Shown here piece after piece: positions 61,728 to 64,000 of a stretch of DNA of 64,000 nt. The stretch comes from an uncultured bacterium. GTDB lineage: Bacteria > Nitrospirota > Thermodesulfovibrionia > Thermodesulfovibrionales > Thermodesulfovibrionaceae. How positions within the stretch are numbered: the first letter of the stretch is position 1; every line of letters begins with the position of its first letter. The stretch is from positions 1 through 64,000 of the forward strand of contig CALLBR010000015.1 of the NCBI GenBank assembly GCA_937998865.1, read 5' to 3'. Under the pieces are notes generated by a model, which was not told the origin of the DNA, did not search any database, and worked only from the letters and a program-made list of their open reading frames with translations. Made by a program: the position numbers and the translations under genes.

Positions 61728-62070
61728 TGCCACTCCTTTCATTTTTGTTAAAGGTATTATTGAGAGTGTTCTCAATGTCTTCTAACATCTCAAAATTAGC
61801 TTTTCTTATAACCTCCAAGGGCAGATCGAGCATTTTGGCAAGTTCTTCAAAGGGGATCTTTGATACATAACACAATTCAGCAATTAAAACCTTTAAGGCA
61901 TCATCAGCAATTAAAGATTTTAGATTCTTATCCGATACTTCAACATTATCAATTGCATTATTAAAGGTCATTCCATTTTTAATGTGCGTTAAGATTTCAG
62001 TCATAGCCTTTTCATAAATGACACTTTCTTCTTCAGAATATTGACGGTAGACAAAATCAAAATCCTTCAT
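61720..62070 (-). CDS. Uncharacterised helical protein
   Basis: The 116-residue acidic protein is predicted almost entirely helical (FVYRQYSEEESVIYEKAMTEILTHIKNGMTFNNAIDN...ALKVLIAELCYVSKIPFEELAKMLDLPLEVIRKAN). I recognise no family. The last part (ELAKMLDLPLEVIRKA) resembles a helix-turn-helix-like step but is too short to call. It overlaps the DciA-like gene by 14 nt and the glutaredoxin gene by 8 nt, so it is part of the operon. Confidence 0.78.
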   Translation of the reverse strand: MKDFDFVYRQYSEEESVIYEKAMTEILTHIKNGMTFNNAIDNVEVSDKNLKSLIADDALKVLIAELCYVSKIPFEELAKMLDLPLEVIRKANFEMLEDIENTLNNTFNKNERSGNA

Positions 62071-62521
62071 TTTTATCTCCTCTCATTTTTTCATTCATCT
62101 GTAAAAAATGTTTTTCTATTAAGTTTTTAAACAACACTCTCATCTCTTCGTCTCTTAATTTTGAGGTAATATTAAATATCCACTGTCGTTGTTCCTGAGA
62201 TAATTTAGTATCTTTTTGCTTTTTAAAATTTGAAATTTTAGGTTTATAAATTCTCCCAAACTTAAAGGCTACATCTTTTATTCCATAGGGAGTAAGTTTT
62301 TCAAGGAAATTTTCTTTCAATAACATAAGTTCATTAAGCCAAGCATGGGAATTAACTATCACCAATAGTCGATCTTCTTTTATTTCCCTAGGAAAAGTAT
62401 GTTCACACAAAGGAGCTGGAAAAATATCTCGCCAGCTCTTCCTGAGAAATTGAACTTTAACAGCCTGAGCTAATCCTAATTCGTCTAAAAAGGATGATAA
62501 AAAAACACCAATCTTATACAT
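62057..62521 (-). CDS. DUF721 protein, DciA-like replicative helicase loader
   Basis: The 154-residue protein has a DUF721/DciA-type domain (about 10-100): LDELGLAQAVKVQFLRKSWRDIF, then HTFPREIKEDRLLVIVNSHAWLNELMLLKENFLEKL and a C-terminal basic tail. DciA proteins help load the replicative helicase DnaB in bacteria lacking DnaC/DnaI. It lies 5 nt after rpmB. It is shorter and more diverged than proteobacterial DciA, so the helicase role is inferred. Confidence 0.8.
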   Translation of the reverse strand: MYKIGVFLSSFLDELGLAQAVKVQFLRKSWRDIFPAPLCEHTFPREIKEDRLLVIVNSHAWLNELMLLKENFLEKLTPYGIKDVAFKFGRIYKPKISNFKKQKDTKLSQEQRQWIFNITSKLRDEEMRVLFKNLIEKHFLQMNEKMRGDKNEGF

Positions 62522-62526
62522 CCCAT

Positions 62527-62715
62527 TTATAAGGCTTTTTTTACTAAACCAGATCTAAGGCATCTAGTACAAACTGATACTCTCTTTGGTCCTGATTCTG
62601 TAATGATTTTCATTCTTTGAAGATTAGGATAAAAATACCTTTTTGTTTTGTTATTAGCATGACTTACATTATGACCTACAACCTTTTTTTTTCCACAAAC
62701 ATAACAACTTGCCAT
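62527..62715 (-). CDS. rpmB: Ribosomal protein bL28 (zinc-binding form)
   Basis: From ATG 62715 (GGAGGAATC upstream) the protein has 62 residues: [36 protein letters not shown] and [10 protein letters not shown]. The four cysteines in two CxxC pairs mark the zinc-ribbon (C+) form of L28. It begins the operon that continues with the DciA-like, glutaredoxin and ftrB genes. Confidence 0.96.
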   Translation of the reverse strand: MASCYVCGKKKVVGHNVSHANNKTKRYFYPNLQRMKIITESGPKRVSVCTRCLRSGLVKKAL

Positions 62716-62750
62716 GATTCCTCCTTTCATTTGCATATACTTATTTATTT

Positions 62751-62779
62751 ATGATAACATTTTATTGATTTGTTCACAA
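62751..62779 (-). promoter_or_regulatory. Promoter of the rpmB operon
   Basis: TTGTGA (62779-62774), a 17-nt spacer and TATCAT (62756-62751) preceded by TG, read leftward. The spacing is ideal and a normal leader with GGAGGAATC follows before ATG 62715. Confidence 0.6.
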
Positions 62780-62799
62780 AGAGGGAGGTACTTTAATTT

Positions 62800-64000
62800 A
62801 TGTCAGATAAATCTATAAGAAGTATTGAATTAGCAAAACAATTAGGTGTAAAACCAATAGAAATTGTAAAAATTATTGAACAAATAAGAAATGTTCAGTT
62901 TAAGAAAGGAACTTCCAATATAAAAATTGAAGAAGAGGAAATTGAAAAAGTAAAGGAAGCTTTTAGTAAAGAAAAGAAGAGGGAAAGGGTAGAAAAAATA
63001 GCCGAAATTCCAAAAACAGAGGTAGAAAAAAAGGAAGAAGTAAAAATCGAAAAACCCGTAGTACCTGAAAAAGCAAGGGAAAAAATTGATGAAAATAAGG
63101 TGGAGACGTCCCCAAAAACTGAAGCTTTTCAAGAGGATATGAAAGTTGAGGAAGAAGAAATCTCTCTTCCTGGAAGGTTTAGAAGAGAAATATCTTTTGA
63201 AAAAATTGAAAAAATCAAAACTAAACCTCTTTTAACAAAAATACCACCAAAAAAAATAGAACCTAAAAAATGGCTTGATTTAAAAGAGCAAAAGAAACAT
63301 AAAGAAAAAAATAAAAAAGAAGAACCATTACCTACCCTTACAACTGCCCCAAGAAAAAAATCCATAAAACTTCAGGAAGGAACAACAGTTAAGGAATTTG
63401 CTGAATTAATAGGACAAAAGGTAGCAGATGTAATAAAAAAATTTATGGAACTTGGTTATATGCCCACAATTAATCAACCTGTTGATCCTGACGCGGCAGT
63501 TCTTGTAGCTGAAAGTTTTGGTATAAAGGTTGAACTTGCCCAGGCACAGGAAATAGACATAATTGAAGAAGAAACTCAAGATGCTCCTGAGAATCTCCAA
63601 TTAAGACCACCAATAGTTACTGTTATGGGGCATGTAGATCATGGTAAAACTTCTCTTTTAGATGCTATAAGAAAAACGCGAGTTATTGAACAAGAAGCTG
63701 GTGGAATTACTCAACACATTGGTGCATATAAGGTGACACTACAAGGAAGAGATATTACTTTTCTTGATACCCCTGGGCATGAAGCTTTCACAGCCCTAAG
63801 GGCAAGAGGAGCAAAAGTAACAGATATAGTAGTATTAGTTGTAGCTGCCGATGATGGAGTAATGCCGCAGACAATAGAAGCCATAAATCATGCCAAAGCT
63901 GCTGGAGTTCCGATTATTGTTGCAGTTAATAAAATAGATAAACCAGAGGCAAATCCTCAAAGAGTGAGAACTCAATTAAGTGAATATGGAGTAATTCCTG
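62800..64000 (+). CDS. infB: Translation initiation factor IF-2 (3' end beyond window)
   Basis: ATG 62800 is preceded by GGGAGGT. The 400 visible codons contain two IF2-N-type domains (about 1-50, [20 protein letters not shown]; about 190-245, [21 protein letters not shown]) linked by a Lys/Glu-rich region, and the GTPase core with G1 GHVDHGKTS (about 277-285), [18 protein letters not shown] and NKID (about 376). IF-2 positions initiator tRNA on the 30S subunit. Domains II-IV lie outside the window. Confidence 0.96.
   Translation, partial: MSDKSIRSIELAKQLGVKPIEIVKIIEQIRNVQFKKGTSNIKIEEEEIEKVKEAFSKEKKRERVEKIAEIPKTEVEKKEEVKIEKPVVPEKAREKIDENKVETSPKTEAFQEDMKVEEEEISLPGRFRREISFEKIEKIKTKPLLTKIPPKKIEPKKWLDLKEQKKHKEKNKKEEPLPTLTTAPRKKSIKLQEGTTVKEFAELIGQKVADVIKKFMELGYMPTINQPVDPDAAVLVAESFGIKVELAQAQEIDIIEEETQDAPENLQLRPPIVTVMGHVDHGKTSLLDAIRKTRVIEQEAGGITQHIGAYKVTLQGRDITFLDTPGHEAFTALRARGAKVTDIVVLVVAADDGVMPQTIEAINHAKAAGVPIIVAVNKIDKPEANPQRVRTQLSEYGVIP

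Noticed and set aside
62842-63600. Phe/Tyr-rich minus-strand frames (62842-63132, 63129-63365, 63406-63600)
   Set aside because: They are antisense to the Lys/Glu-rich part of infB, whose complement naturally gives Phe and Leu codons; infB is unmistakable.

Overview
The window looks like the chromosome of an AT-rich, Gram-negative-type anaerobe or thermophile. I read it as a member of the Nitrospirota close to Thermodesulfovibrio. This is inferred from the AT-rich composition, the mix of gene orders (rpsO-pnp-M16 peptidase, ispE-tRNA-Gln-prs-rplY-pth, def-fmt-DUF116-rsmB), an MCE/MlaD protein, lipid and surface-glycan genes, a sigma-54-type promoter and a ferredoxin-thioredoxin-reductase catalytic subunit; no database search was possible. 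Almost every base is coding, genes overlap by 1 to 50 nt, and no insertion sequence, prophage or CRISPR array is seen.

Layout. 1-404: 5' end of a LexA-like repressor gene on the minus strand with its own promoter and LexA box. 405-6158: NitT/TauT-type ABC transporter (fused double permease plus ATPase), malQ and the convergent mtgA. 6293-15000: housekeeping run with an MlaD protein, def, fmt, a DUF116 protein, rsmB, a PASTA protein, rpe, a TPR protein, pgsA, a DUF512 radical-SAM protein and a MOSC protein. 15229-20976: split transketolase, then ftsE-ftsX-envC-like-ctpA (division and cell-wall remodelling), then tRNA-Leu(CAG). 21082-29562: minus-strand surface-glycan cluster of four GT4 glycosyltransferases, AsnB, two methyltransferases and a dolichol-phosphate-mannose-synthase-like GT2. 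29701-33592: moeA, an NAD-dependent epimerase and uvrC.

33677-34715: atpB-atpE, whose c subunit carries residues typical of sodium-binding rings. 34809-40081: a signalling operon with an HD-GYP phosphodiesterase, a class-II-type cyclic nucleotide phosphodiesterase, a CHASE2 adenylate cyclase, an SH3 protein and an M48 lipoprotein. 40178-45672 (minus): phospholipase-C-like protein, pth, rplY, prs, tRNA-Gln(TTG), ispE and a large TPR protein. 45740-45799 (minus): a 19-codon cysteine-rich mini-gene with its own promoter, strong ribosome binding site and terminator. 45910-50004: radA, a lipoprotein, rsmA, then two Spy/ZraP-like periplasmic proteins behind a sigma-54-type promoter and an OB-fold-like exported protein. 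50001-53654 (minus): M16 peptidase, pnp, rpsO. 53953-55228: speD-speE. 55225-59474 (minus): pgk, gap, DUF1015, bioD. 59557-60769: an unknown acidic protein and a YrfG-like nucleotidase. 60779-62715 (minus): an unknown protein, ftrB, a glutaredoxin, an unknown helical protein, a DciA-like protein and rpmB. 62800-64000: infB, cut by the window end.

Most interesting: the 19-residue cysteine-rich peptide gene; the recurrent placement of a -10 box 5-8 nt upstream of start codons that lack a Shine-Dalgarno sequence, which suggests frequent leaderless transcription; the sigma-54-type promoter before the Spy/ZraP pair; the operon joining cAMP synthesis, cAMP breakdown and c-di-GMP breakdown; and the sodium-type c subunit.
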